Notes: generated from the sequence alone by a model not told the origin. A stretch of DNA of 47,394 nucleotides from Lachnospiraceae bacterium (GCA_017621815.1 JAGASK010000037.1:1-47394); one strand, 5' to 3'; counted from the first letter of the stretch, positions 33,667-42,933 are shown. Program-made: numbers and translations.

Positions 33667-34947
33667 TTACCAGATATTTTTTCCTGCCCTTCGACGTTCA
33701 TCCATCCAACCGCCCAAAAGATTCTGCTGCCAGTATACATCCATTTCATAGGATTCCTGATAAAATTCTTCACCAGTATCTCCAAACAATTCTGCCAGTT
33801 TAGGAACCACTTCTTCTTCAAATAGTTTTATATACAATGCATAGCCGTTAAAAACTATATTCCCCATAACATTCCAGGGTGCTTTCACAAAGCTTCTCAT
33901 ATCAAGATGGTCATAGAGATGAAAATTATCACCATAGCAATAAATCCTCATATAATTGTTAAGGTCATGCTCAAAGCTAAAGCTATCCGGTTCTACAGGT
34001 GCGGCAACCAGTTCCACATAAATCCAGAAATTATGTGCTAACCTTCTGCACCAGCCGTAATCATCCCAATTCCGTATCTCATGGCGCGTCAGTCTCTGTT
34101 CCTGACAAAAATGTTTTTTTAAATTTTTTATATCAGGTGCGGCCGCATCTATTTGTATCGACTGTTTTTTACGTTCTGCAAATTCCTGCAGGGTGGCTAC
34201 AGTAATCCTGCACCATTCGTTATACCACTCCTGCATCTGGTTTGTCCTGTGCAGCAGCCATTCCCTATTCTCCCAAGGGGATACGGAAATAGTGTAAATC
34301 TTTGTATAAGTTTGCTTCGGCGTTCCGAAAACTGCCTGAAACTTTTCAACAATCTCCAAAGCCTTTTTACGAGGATTCTCCCTGGTCAATTCAATCCTTA
34401 TCCTGAGTGCCGCCTTCATATCAAAACGCTTCTCCAAAAACACGCTGTTACTCTGATAGAACATGGCATGAAAGAAAAAAGCACTGGCGTGTATCTTTCC
34501 CGCCTGCCAATCCAAAGTCGGTGTTGTATTACAATCCTTGTACCAGGAAATATCATCCAGGGCAATATCCGTTTGAAAAAAAGAGTATGGCTTTGGTATC
34601 TTAGCCGCAATACTTTCCAGAAGCCCTCTCGTAATCTCTTCCTTTTCCGTCATAAATACAGCATTTCCATCAATAAATTCGGGGAAATTGCTGAAGTATC
34701 CATACCACTTTTCCTCATACTTTTCACTCTTTTCCGTAGGATGCCAATAAGACATCAGTTGGGGAAATGCCCTGCACATCATTGCATGAAGCGTACGGCT
34801 CTCAGTCTTTGCATCATTCACGTCTTCCAAAAAGAACAGCCTCCGCTTTTCCTCCCATTGATTTTCCTGCATTATCCTGTACACCAAGGGCAAAATCTCA
34901 GGAAATTTCTGCTTTACCTCAATCATTGCATTCAAAAATCGTCTCAT
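33667..34947 (-). CDS. Unrecognised 426-residue protein at the end of the chelatase operon
   Basis: I do not recognise a family. The soluble protein is rich in Trp, Tyr and Phe, with no signal peptide, membrane helix or nucleotide-binding motif. Distinct segments are a basic, helical N-terminus, WYGYFSNFPEFIDGNAVF, a Trp-rich middle (PWENREWLLHR; EWYNEWCR) and an acidic C-terminal part (LFGDTGEEFYQESYEMDVYW). It begins 39 bases after the VWA subunit gene. The spacer holds AGGAG and a tiny ORF (MKKGCD), and the gene's own binding site is weak, so translation may be coupled. Position suggests a link to the metal chelatase; no function is proposed. Confidence 0.7.
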   Translation of the reverse strand: MRRFLNAMIEVKQKFPEILPLVYRIMQENQWEEKRRLFFLEDVNDAKTESRTLHAMMCRAFPQLMSYWHPTEKSEKYEEKWYGYFSNFPEFIDGNAVFMTEKEEITRGLLESIAAKIPKPYSFFQTDIALDDISWYKDCNTTPTLDWQAGKIHASAFFFHAMFYQSNSVFLEKRFDMKAALRIRIELTRENPRKKALEIVEKFQAVFGTPKQTYTKIYTISVSPWENREWLLHRTNQMQEWYNEWCRITVATLQEFAERKKQSIQIDAAAPDIKNLKKHFCQEQRLTRHEIRNWDDYGWCRRLAHNFWIYVELVAAPVEPDSFSFEHDLNNYMRIYCYGDNFHLYDHLDMRSFVKAPWNVMGNIVFNGYALYIKLFEEEVVPKLAELFGDTGEEFYQESYEMDVYWQQNLLGGWMDERRRAGKNIW

Positions 34948-34986
34948 TGGTTAATCACATCCCTTTTTCATTCCATCTTCTCCTGT

Positions 34987-35745
34987 TTATTCAAGCTGTA
35001 AATACAGTGCCCCCAAAACTTTTGCAAGTTTTTCTGCCAGACCCAGATTAAATGCGCCCCGTTCCGTATCTATCACATAAGACGGTATTCCCTCCGCCTT
35101 TATCATCTCTGCTGCCTGTATTGCCAACTGCATGGAATTGCCCGGCCTTTTATCAAAATTGGCTTTTCCATCGGTCAAAACAACCAGCACCGGCGCAAAT
35201 TTCTGCCGTTTTCTCTTTTCCCACATAATCATTTCATAAGCCATGCGAAGTCCCATTCCCAGGGGTGTGTTTCCGGCAGCGGGAATTTCCTGCAGACATT
35301 TCTTCGCATATTCAACGCTTCTCGTAAAAGGCAGCCTGCAATTTGCCTCTCCGTTTCCGAAGGTAATGACTCCCACATATTCCCTGCTGCAGTAAATTTG
35401 ATCCAATAAAGAAAATACTGCGCCTTTGGCAAAGGCCAGCCTCTTTTCCATCCCCTGTGATCTGCTGGTATCCACTGCAAACAAAATTCCCCGCCTTTCT
35501 TTCTCCAAAAGCCTTTCATAGCGCAGGTCTTCCGGCTCTATCTGTACAGCCTTCTGCCCCTTAGAAACCCGTATTCCCTGAAAAGGCGCCGCTGCCCGAA
35601 GGGTTGCCGCCGTATCAATCCGGCTTTGTCCGGGTAATTTCTGCAGACGATACCCCTGATGAATACCAAAACCATTTTTACTTTCCTTATCCGCCCTGCC
35701 TCTTCCTCCCTGCCTGAGGTATTCCCCTGCAGTCAAGAGTTCCAC
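34987..35745 (-). CDS. VWA-domain chelatase subunit (ChlD/BchD C-terminal type)
   Basis: The 252-residue product matches the C-terminal half of magnesium-chelatase subunit D: a GGRGRADKESKNG segment, DTAATLRAAAPFQG, then a von Willebrand A domain with the MIDAS motif VDTSRSQ, a threonine site TPLGMGL and LTDGKANF. The AAA+ half of ChlD is absent. The only start with a good ribosome site (AAAGGA) is GTG at 35745. The frame stays open for about 20 codons upstream but has no ATG, GTG or TTG. With the AAA+ protein encoded just upstream it would form the motor that drives the CobN-like subunit. Confidence 0.82.
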   Translation of the reverse strand: MELLTAGEYLRQGGRGRADKESKNGFGIHQGYRLQKLPGQSRIDTAATLRAAAPFQGIRVSKGQKAVQIEPEDLRYERLLEKERRGILFAVDTSRSQGMEKRLAFAKGAVFSLLDQIYCSREYVGVITFGNGEANCRLPFTRSVEYAKKCLQEIPAAGNTPLGMGLRMAYEMIMWEKRKRQKFAPVLVVLTDGKANFDKRPGNSMQLAIQAAEMIKAEGIPSYVIDTERGAFNLGLAEKLAKVLGALYLQLE

Positions 35746-35807
35746 AAGGGATATCCTTTGTCCGTTATATAAAACAGGTGCGGAAAGTTCTGAAAGTTTT
35801 CCACTTC

Positions 35808-36770
35808 CTATCCATCCTCCGCTTTACTTTGTTTCTGAACTTTTTCACGGTTTGACGCCTGTGAGAAAACCTCTTCCATACGTGATTTCTCTATCTGCCC
35901 CTCCTCCGTAGGAGTCCGCCGCATTCTGTGCGGCAGCGTATATACTGCTGCCCGGCGCAAATCACTTTCCTCCACAATGCTTCTTCCTTCCATTGCCGCT
36001 ATCGTTTTTGCAGTTTTAATCATGCTGATATCCGCACGGTGTCCTTCTGTTTCCAGCCGGATTCCCACTTCTGCTGCAAGGCAAATCAGGTTATGGGAAA
36101 TTGTCACCGACGGAAGAAGCTCTCTGGCTGCTGTAATCTGCTCTCCCAATACCTTTTGTTTTCTTGCATATTTCCTTCTGAATTTTCCCGGATTCTCTTC
36201 ATATGCCAGCCGGTTTTCAATAATGACTGCCCTGGTTTCCACCTCGGTTTCGCCTGTTACATCCACTACCAGTCCGAACCGGTCAAGCAGCTGGGGACGA
36301 AGGTTTCCCTCCTCCGGATTCATGGTGCCAACCAGCGCAAACCGTGCCGGATGGGAATAGGAAATTCCCTCCCTTTCCACCGTATTGACACCCATTGCCG
36401 CCGCATCCAGCAAAATATCCACAATTCTGTCTTCCAAAAGGTTAATTTCATCCACATACAGGATTTGTCCGTCCGCCGCCTTCAATATCCCCGGCTCAAA
36501 TTTCTTCTTTCCTGTCTGAATCGCATATTCTACATCCAGGGTCCCCACTACTCTGTCCTCTGTTGCTCCCAAAGGCAGTTCCACTACCTTTGTTTCCGAA
36601 AGCAGCTCGCCTAATGCCCTCACTGCTGTGGATTTTGCGGTTCCTTTCTGTCCCCGTATCAGCACGCCTCCCAGGGAAGGGTTAATCAGATTTAAAAGCA
36701 AGGCTTCCTTCATCTGGTCCTGTCCCAATATGGCAGTAAATGGATAATTTTGCTTTTGTGACACTGTCAT
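35808..36770 (-). CDS. AAA+ ATPase chelatase subunit (ChlI/BchI type)
   Basis: The 320-residue product has the Walker [10 protein letters not shown] near residue 39, the Walker [10 protein letters not shown], a sensor/arginine region [15 protein letters not shown] and a C-terminal helical lid ([20 protein letters not shown]). These are signatures of the small ATPase subunit of Mg- and Co-chelatases, which forms a hexameric ring with the VWA subunit. It lies 24 bases downstream of the cobN-like gene and 62 bases upstream of the VWA gene, giving the three-part chelatase order. Confidence 0.92.
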   Translation of the reverse strand: MTVSQKQNYPFTAILGQDQMKEALLLNLINPSLGGVLIRGQKGTAKSTAVRALGELLSETKVVELPLGATEDRVVGTLDVEYAIQTGKKKFEPGILKAADGQILYVDEINLLEDRIVDILLDAAAMGVNTVEREGISYSHPARFALVGTMNPEEGNLRPQLLDRFGLVVDVTGETEVETRAVIIENRLAYEENPGKFRRKYARKQKVLGEQITAARELLPSVTISHNLICLAAEVGIRLETEGHRADISMIKTAKTIAAMEGRSIVEESDLRRAAVYTLPHRMRRTPTEEGQIEKSRMEEVFSQASNREKVQKQSKAEDG

Positions 36771-36794
36771 TTTCTATACTCCTATTCTATACCC

Positions 36795-39700
36795 CTATTC
36801 TATTTGTCCCTCTGTTTCCAGATAGGCATTCTGCAATTCTTCCAGTTCCTCATCATCAGCCTGCCAGTACCCCCGGTTTTTTGCCTCCGCCAGGCGTTTC
36901 AGCAGGTTCAGGTAAGCCCACCGGTTGCTTTCCTGCATCCGGCTTCTTAACTCTGCATTCCCCACATAACATGCTTCCAGTTCCGAAAAAGTTTCACTGT
37001 CTATCTGACCGGTAGATGCTGTAAGCCCAATAACATTTACAAATCTTTTTGCAATCTGACTCACACCATGGTAATCATGTTTCATCATTCCTTCAATCCA
37101 TGCCGGATTCAAAAGCCGGGTTCTGATTCCCTTTTCAATGGAAGCTTTTGCATCATAAAGCCTGATTTGCTCCCCTACCGTATCCGCCACATACATTGTG
37201 GTCTGCTTTCCCTGCACTTTCTCAACAGCCTTTGCCAGTCCGCCATAAAATTCGTAATAATGGTCTAAATCTATCAGTTCATATTCCACATTATTGCGCA
37301 CCTGCGACATCATGGACACCTGCTTATAATTACTCTGCAGCAGATTCTCTATTTTCTGTCCATGCTTTGAGGTAGAATAAACATATGACAAACTATCGGT
37401 AAAGCATGCTCCCAGTTCCTCTTCGTCCGCCCATGTACCTTTACGCACCGTTTCAGTAAGAGAGGTTCCATACTCCCCCGCCTTTGGGCCAAAGATTCTG
37501 CTGCGCGCAAGCTCTTTTGCCTCCGCCTCTTCATATCCCTGTTCCGCCAACTGTCTATAATATTGTCTGGTATGCTCCGCAAAACTGCTCTGTTCATCAG
37601 TTTCCTGCAGTTCCTCCAGCTTCCGGAACAATTCATTAAAATCATTTATCAGATTCGGATACATATTACGGAAAAAGCCGCAGATATGTATCACTGTGTC
37701 CACACGCGGCCTGTCCATCTCCTGCGTGGGAATAATTTCAAACCGGCTGTCAAAGCTTCCTTCATACTGTTTCATCCGAATACCCAGGTAATACAGTATT
37801 TGTCCTATAGTCTCTCCCTGGGTTTTTGAAGTTTCAAGTCCCCACAAAATTACCGCCGCAGATTCGGGATAACATCCATTCTGCTCATAATAACACTTTA
37901 AGGTCTTTTTCGCTATTTCTCCGCCTCTTTCAAAAGCAGTTTTCGTGGGAACCAGCCTCGGGTCAAACTGTACCAGATTTCGCCCGGCAGGCAGCATATC
38001 CGGATTTTTCAAAATATCCCCTCCCGGAGCCGCAGGCAGATATTCTCCGTCCAACGCTTTCAGGATTCCCCGGCTTTCTGTCTCGTCCATGATATGAAGC
38101 CCATCGGGAATCAGGGATGTTTCATATTCATACAAAAGCTCTTCTATCTGTTCCAGCTTTCCTGCCGAAATCGCTTCTCCTGTTAAAAGATGTGCTTCCG
38201 CAGCCGCTTTCCCGACCGCATCCAGCAAATCGCCGCTTCGTTCCGGCGCCATTTTCAGGCTTTCCCTATATTCTGCAATCACTGCCTTTAATTCACTGTA
38301 CTCTGCACTAAGCCCGCTTTCCCTGAAGAGCGGCGGCGCATAACTGATTAATACCGCATGACTCCGCCGCTTTGCCACCATTGCTTCCGAAGGATTACCC
38401 ATATAGTAATAATAAAAATGCGGTGTAGTTCCAATTATCCGGTCCGGCAGGCAGTTTTCCGTCATGCCGGAATCCTTGCCCGGCAAAAATTCCAGGGTTC
38501 CGTGAGTTCCGATATGTAAAATTGCATCCGCACCGAAATCTTCTCTGACCCACCTGTAAAATGCCGCATATTTTTCATCAGGCATACCGTTTCGGTTATG
38601 GTAAGCGCTGATGTCATTTTCTTTCATGCTGCTTCTGCAGGGCTGCAATCCTATAAAAATGCTGCCGTTAATTAATCCGTAAGGATTCGTATTTTCTACC
38701 TGCTTCTTATCGTGCCACTCCGGCTCATTACATGCTCCTTCTCCAAAGGCGGACTGAAGCCTTTCCTGAGACATCGGCGACACCTGATAACCTGCCTTCT
38801 GCAGTGCCTTCAGCAATACTGAAACAGAAGCAAAGGTGTCCAAAAATGCCCCTCCGAACAGATTGTCCTCTCCGGGAGGATAATTGTAGCAGATAACCGC
38901 CAGTTTCTTTTCTGCATTGCTTTTTTGCTGCAGGCTTAAATATCCCCTCACTCTGTCACAAAAGGTCTGTATCCGCTCCTCAATCGGTTCAATATGAGTC
39001 AGTTCTATATACGTGCTCTCTTCTTTCTCATCTGCGGTCACGATACCCACAGGATACGTATGAATTCCTCCATCCAGTTCCGGCAGCATAATGCTTATTA
39101 AAAATTCTCCCGCATTTACTCCGTCCTCCTGTTCCCAGGATTTCCTGTCAACTTTCGTCAGACAAAACGGTTTAAAATAGGGAACATTCACCTTTTTCAA
39201 TATTTCCACGGCGCCGTCCGCATCTCCTCCCATAGGTCCCGCTCCCAGCCGGAAGGGCATCAGATTTACAATAGCCTTCACCGGATATTCCGTCTCCGTT
39301 AAATACTGCTCCAGTCTGGCTAAATCCTTATCCTCATTCTGTGAAAATGCAACAGGCAGCACATTGCAGTCCTTTTCCAACTGCTTCATCATGGATTTTA
39401 CCACCGGATAAAAGTCATTAGGATAGCAATGTCCGTAAAACAATAAAGCTACAGTGGGCCTTTCTTTCAGAAAAGAATACTTTTTCCAATAACCCTTACA
39501 CGTATCACAGCAGACTCCTGTTTCAGGATTCTTCAGGTAAATTCCATACCGCATGGTACAGGGCTTTTCCCTGGGCAGATTACGCATCCCACAATAATTG
39601 CGCAGAATCAGATGCATAAAAGAATAAATATCTTCTCTGCTTGCCTGCTGCCAGTAATCTATCAACAGGAAAAGATTTTTCATATCCTTCATCATTCCAA

Positions 39701-40172
39701 CCGGAACCACACTGCCCATCATGATTGCCATCCGCCGCATCATATGCATCATCTGCCCCGCAGTATTTTTTGTATCTGAAGCACGCTTTGAGGCTGCCGT
39801 TGATGCCGGCTTTTTCCCTGCCATCATTTTCATGGAATCCATAGCAAATGCTCCAAGCCGGTTCAAATCCCGGTTAGCATTACCGATGACAATTCTCTGA
39901 CCCTTACAGCGCAGCAGCCCGTCCCGCACAACCTCCTGCAGATGCTGGGAAGCACCCATAATATCTATAATCGCTACGTCTGCATCCTGTATGGCATCTC
40001 TGATTTTCTCCGCATCCACGCCCTGTCCCATGCCGGCGTCAGCCACATAAAATGACCGGATTACCAGTTCTTTGTCAGGATGTTCTTTCCTCCATTCCTC
40101 TTGAAAACCTGCAATTCCTGCCAGCGCAGGAGCTGATACCGCTACAACTGTAAATTTCATATTTTGCACCAA
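36795..40172 (-). CDS. cobN: CobN-like large subunit of a tetrapyrrole metal chelatase
   Basis: The 1125-residue product belongs to the CobN/BchH family. Diagnostic parts are the N-terminal receptor-like domain (VDAEKIRDAIQDADVAIIDI), HIGTHGTLEFLPGKDSGM near residue 550, and the conserved WGLETSKTQGETIGQILYYLG segment near residue 785. CobN inserts cobalt into hydrogenobyrinate diamide in the late-insertion B12 route; BchH inserts Mg. Anaerobes usually insert cobalt early with CbiK/CbiX, so the metal and substrate here are open. A cobalamin-riboswitch-like leader supports a B12 connection. It is somewhat shorter than the aerobic CobN proteins. Confidence 0.85.
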   Translation of the reverse strand: MVQNMKFTVVAVSAPALAGIAGFQEEWRKEHPDKELVIRSFYVADAGMGQGVDAEKIRDAIQDADVAIIDIMGASQHLQEVVRDGLLRCKGQRIVIGNANRDLNRLGAFAMDSMKMMAGKKPASTAASKRASDTKNTAGQMMHMMRRMAIMMGSVVPVGMMKDMKNLFLLIDYWQQASREDIYSFMHLILRNYCGMRNLPREKPCTMRYGIYLKNPETGVCCDTCKGYWKKYSFLKERPTVALLFYGHCYPNDFYPVVKSMMKQLEKDCNVLPVAFSQNEDKDLARLEQYLTETEYPVKAIVNLMPFRLGAGPMGGDADGAVEILKKVNVPYFKPFCLTKVDRKSWEQEDGVNAGEFLISIMLPELDGGIHTYPVGIVTADEKEESTYIELTHIEPIEERIQTFCDRVRGYLSLQQKSNAEKKLAVICYNYPPGEDNLFGGAFLDTFASVSVLLKALQKAGYQVSPMSQERLQSAFGEGACNEPEWHDKKQVENTNPYGLINGSIFIGLQPCRSSMKENDISAYHNRNGMPDEKYAAFYRWVREDFGADAILHIGTHGTLEFLPGKDSGMTENCLPDRIIGTTPHFYYYYMGNPSEAMVAKRRSHAVLISYAPPLFRESGLSAEYSELKAVIAEYRESLKMAPERSGDLLDAVGKAAAEAHLLTGEAISAGKLEQIEELLYEYETSLIPDGLHIMDETESRGILKALDGEYLPAAPGGDILKNPDMLPAGRNLVQFDPRLVPTKTAFERGGEIAKKTLKCYYEQNGCYPESAAVILWGLETSKTQGETIGQILYYLGIRMKQYEGSFDSRFEIIPTQEMDRPRVDTVIHICGFFRNMYPNLINDFNELFRKLEELQETDEQSSFAEHTRQYYRQLAEQGYEEAEAKELARSRIFGPKAGEYGTSLTETVRKGTWADEEELGACFTDSLSYVYSTSKHGQKIENLLQSNYKQVSMMSQVRNNVEYELIDLDHYYEFYGGLAKAVEKVQGKQTTMYVADTVGEQIRLYDAKASIEKGIRTRLLNPAWIEGMMKHDYHGVSQIAKRFVNVIGLTASTGQIDSETFSELEACYVGNAELRSRMQESNRWAYLNLLKRLAEAKNRGYWQADDEELEELQNAYLETEGQIE

Positions 40173-40289
40173 GTCTCAAGCGAAAACACCTGCATTTTCA
40201 TTTGAGACGCAAACACCTTAAGTGAAAGATATGTGTTTGCATTTTACCCTTTCTTCCTTTTCTTTCACCCTTCCTTCCAAACAACAAAA

Positions 40290-40308
40290 GCGTACCATAA
40301 AGGTACGC
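40290..40308 (-). terminator. Attenuator hairpin in the cobN leader
   Basis: GCGTACC and GGTACGC form a 7-bp stem with a 5-base loop. On the minus strand TTTTGTTGTTT follows. It lies between the riboswitch-like core and the cobN start codon. The neighbouring GTACGG and GCGTAC segments can pair with its arms, so an alternative antiterminator fold is possible. Confidence 0.7.
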
Positions 40309-40312
40309 CGTA

Positions 40313-40338
40313 CAATGGAAAGTACGCTTTGCGAACTT
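40313..40338 (-). repeat. 26-nt element shared with 4635-4660
   Basis: The reverse complement of these bases equals 4635-4660 except for one G/A difference. It covers most of the second hairpin of the cobN leader, just upstream of the attenuator. Confidence 0.7.
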
Positions 40339-40390
40339 TCTATTAGCTTCACAGTGACCGACTCGCCGGGACTTTCACCCGATTCCATGT
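40318..40390 (-). promoter_or_regulatory. Cobalamin-riboswitch-like leader of cobN (atypical)
   Basis: Read on the minus strand, 40390-40345 contains the conserved 5' core of cobalamin riboswitches: GGAAT, a CGGG-TGAAAGT-CCCG hairpin (40367-40381) and GGTCACTGTGA. Next comes a hairpin at 40318-40340 (GAAAGTTCGC/GCGTACTTTC with one mismatch). The B12-box sequence (GCCAGGAGACCTGCC-like) expected about 80-100 bases further on is not found before the attenuator. The 383-base gap between cobN and the next gene is filled by promoter, this core, the attenuator and about 110 bases in which I see nothing else convincing. Confidence 0.6.
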
Positions 40391-40434
40391 TCTAATGACT
40401 TAAGAAGAAAAAAGGGCATTCTGTTATGCGTTCT

Positions 40435-40463
40435 ATTATACCATCTGAAATTACTATTACCAA
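40435..40463 (-). promoter_or_regulatory. Promoter of the cobN operon
   Basis: On the minus strand TTGGTA (40458-40463) and TATAAT (40435-40440) are separated by 17 bases. The transcript would begin about 40 bases before the riboswitch-like core. Confidence 0.75.
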
Positions 40464-40555
40464 ATCTTTTCTGAAATTTCTGTAGCATATCCCACTGATT
40501 TTTCCGAATGCCCGGCTCCTTCCTGCATTGTTTACTATTCTTTCTATAGTAAAAT

Positions 40556-42337
40556 TCAATTTTTTATTTTTTTAATATAGCACTTTGCAAGAGCTTCTGA
40601 CAAATTATCATCCGAATAAATCTTATCAAAATCACTAACAGAAAGAGTAGTAATCTGTTCTCCGTTCCAAAGAGCCTTCTCACTTGCTTCGTATGTTTGA
40701 CGATCCACCTTTTCTCCCGCAATTTCACTTACATAACCGGTATTTTCATCACGGATGATGTCTGTAACATTCACGTAATACTCATAACTAAAATCAGCAT
40801 CGGAATACTCTTCTTCCACATAATTATAAACAGCATGCAGCATTTCTATATTTGCATTGGACGAAGTGCACGTCAAAGTATCAAAATCCCATATATCCAT
40901 CCTGGACATCTTATCATTTACATTATCTATTATATCCGTTTCATTATCATATGTTGAAAAATTATAAATATAATAGTAATCGCAATAAACCATACCCCTT
41001 CTTTCTGCATAACTGAAAGGAGCAACGTAGCCATAAAAATCATCCATTGTATTCACTCCGGGCGATAGAAGAACTGCTTCCTCATTTTTGTACGTATACA
41101 AATAATCTCTTCGATTACAATGATCATCATAATCCAAATCAGTGCACCCATAACTTAATAACATTTCCGGGATTTCATCATCATTAAGATATATGAAACA
41201 AACATTGACATAATATCGTTCCGGCTCCTCATAAATTTCACTATTCGTTTTAAAATACTGATTCAAAATCCCTTCATAGGCTGACAGCCATGGCTGAGAT
41301 ATAATAGTCTCATCCACTTTCATGTCCGTATCCAGAGTTACAATTCTTTCTCTTTCCACATATTCTATCTCCGGCCAATCGCTTCTGATTCCTCTGTTTA
41401 TCTCATCTTTTATTCTCTGTCTGCAATATTCTACTTTGATTTGAAAATCTATTAGCTCTAAAAGCTGCTCATCGCTTAACTCATGCTCCGGGAAATAATA
41501 AGTACAGTTGCTGCTGCAAAAGGCAATTCCTTCTCCCTCATAATCATTTACACTCTGTATAATTGATATTGGATGTTCCGGTAACTTACCACTATTTTTA
41601 TAAAGCATCTTAAGTGCTTTTCTTCTGCCCAGTTCATCAAAGGTCAACTCCCTGCTGAAAAAACTTGTCTCAGTATTTGCAGAATAATAATTTATATAGA
41701 TTTCATCAACTTCCGTCATGGACATTTGATCCAGATAATTGACATAATAAAGCGGGTTGCTGGCTTTAACATAGGCTTCATAATCAACATACCTTTCTAA
41801 CAAATTAAATACAACCAGTTGAAGCAATTCTTCATCTGACATTTCATTTTCCGGCATGTATAAAATACCGTCTTCCGTAGAAAAAGCAATTCCCTGCCCC
41901 ATGTAAGCATCCTTAGATGAAATAACTATAGCCTCTCCGGATGGTTCTGCCATATCCCTGCAATATAAATCAAACAATTCACTAAAACGCTTCTCCTCCT
42001 CTTCTGATAATGCTCTCGACATACGCTTCCGGTCATACTGAAAAACATTTTCATATAAATCAATGATCTCTTCGTCCTTCATATTCCTCATTTTTTCCAT
42101 ATGGCTTATATACGCTTTCACGGACAAAACAGTAGAGCCTGATAATATAAACAGCACTCCAATTACAATCGCTGCTTTTGATAAGGTATTGTACTTTTTT
42201 CGTTTAATAAACCCGTTTTTCTTTTTGCTTCTGTTTCTTTCCATTTTAATCGTATCAATAGCATTCTGATAACCGGCTGATACAACATCTGAAATCTGCA
42301 CATTTTCGCACATATTTATATATTCATCTATTCTCAT
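40556..42337 (-). CDS. Membrane-bound putative anti-sigma partner with tandem duplication
   Basis: The 593-residue product has a cytoplasmic N-terminus of about 50 residues ending in a lysine/arginine-rich stretch, one membrane helix at about 53-76, and a large extracytoplasmic region. That region contains two copies of a unit of about 105 residues (about 85-189 and 206-309, for example MGQGIAFST and EGEGIAFCS), then a C-terminal domain with VCFIYLNDDEIPEMLLSYG. Its ATG overlaps the stop of the ECF sigma gene by four bases, the standard arrangement for an anti-sigma factor. No zinc-binding anti-sigma motif is seen, so the role rests on position and topology. What it senses is unknown. Confidence 0.72.
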   Translation of the reverse strand: MRIDEYINMCENVQISDVVSAGYQNAIDTIKMERNRSKKKNGFIKRKKYNTLSKAAIVIGVLFILSGSTVLSVKAYISHMEKMRNMKDEEIIDLYENVFQYDRKRMSRALSEEEEKRFSELFDLYCRDMAEPSGEAIVISSKDAYMGQGIAFSTEDGILYMPENEMSDEELLQLVVFNLLERYVDYEAYVKASNPLYYVNYLDQMSMTEVDEIYINYYSANTETSFFSRELTFDELGRRKALKMLYKNSGKLPEHPISIIQSVNDYEGEGIAFCSSNCTYYFPEHELSDEQLLELIDFQIKVEYCRQRIKDEINRGIRSDWPEIEYVERERIVTLDTDMKVDETIISQPWLSAYEGILNQYFKTNSEIYEEPERYYVNVCFIYLNDDEIPEMLLSYGCTDLDYDDHCNRRDYLYTYKNEEAVLLSPGVNTMDDFYGYVAPFSYAERRGMVYCDYYYIYNFSTYDNETDIIDNVNDKMSRMDIWDFDTLTCTSSNANIEMLHAVYNYVEEEYSDADFSYEYYVNVTDIIRDENTGYVSEIAGEKVDRQTYEASEKALWNGEQITTLSVSDFDKIYSDDNLSEALAKCYIKKIKN

Positions 42338-42852
42338 AAATAATCCTCCCCATTATTTTTTGAATCATCACTAAGAAATTGTGCTAATTGCTTTCTTCCC
42401 CGGGTCATTCTGCTGCGCACATTCATATCTGTTATATGCAGCAGACTTGCTATTTCTTTTGTTGAAAATCCATCCACATAGTACAATTCCAAAACAATAC
42501 GATATTTCTCATTTAGATTACTCAACAACTCTTTCCATTCACTCGTAAAATAATTATCCGTGTGCGCTGTCTCCGGAATTTCATCAGTGAAAATTAATCT
42601 CTTTCTACTCCTCAAAAGATCTTTGCATTGATTAATTAAGATTCTGGTAAGCCAGGTTTGAAAATAGTCATCATTTTTTAATTGTCCAATTTTCTCCCAA
42701 CACCGCAAAACAGTTTCCTGAATTGCATCCGCAGCATCTTCTTCATTCTGCAGCATGGAGATTGCTATTCGATACATTCTTTGCAGTTGAGTTCTCATTA
42801 GCTGATCAAATGCATCCGGATTTTTATTTTTAGCTTCTTCAATAAGACTCAT
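42334..42852 (-). CDS. ECF-type RNA polymerase sigma factor
   Basis: The 172-residue protein has sigma region 2 (FDQLMRTQLQRMYRIAISML...DAIQETVLRCWEKI, residues about 14-55) and region 4 (LNEKYRIVLELYYVDGFSTK and HITDMNVRSRMTRGRKQL), with no region 1 or 3, as expected for ECF sigma factors. It directs RNA polymerase to a stress or envelope regulon. A promoter of ECF type lies upstream, which implies autoregulation. The membrane partner is encoded in an overlapping gene. Confidence 0.93.
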   Translation of the reverse strand: MSLIEEAKNKNPDAFDQLMRTQLQRMYRIAISMLQNEEDAADAIQETVLRCWEKIGQLKNDDYFQTWLTRILINQCKDLLRSRKRLIFTDEIPETAHTDNYFTSEWKELLSNLNEKYRIVLELYYVDGFSTKEIASLLHITDMNVRSRMTRGRKQLAQFLSDDSKNNGEDYL

Positions 42853-42933
42853 TACTTCCTCCCTGCTTCTGAATTGAAATCTAATTGAATGAATACAACT
42901 AAAATCAATTCTATCATTTATTTCTGTATATTA

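Noticed and set aside
34153-35001. Long plus-strand open frame (282 codons) opposite the 426-residue gene
   Set aside because: It has low-complexity, Cys/Phe/Leu-rich antisense composition, no ribosome binding site and complete overlap with a better-supported gene.
35928-36614. Plus-strand open frame (228 codons) opposite the ChlI-like gene
   Set aside because: It is antisense to a gene with Walker motifs and has no motif of its own.
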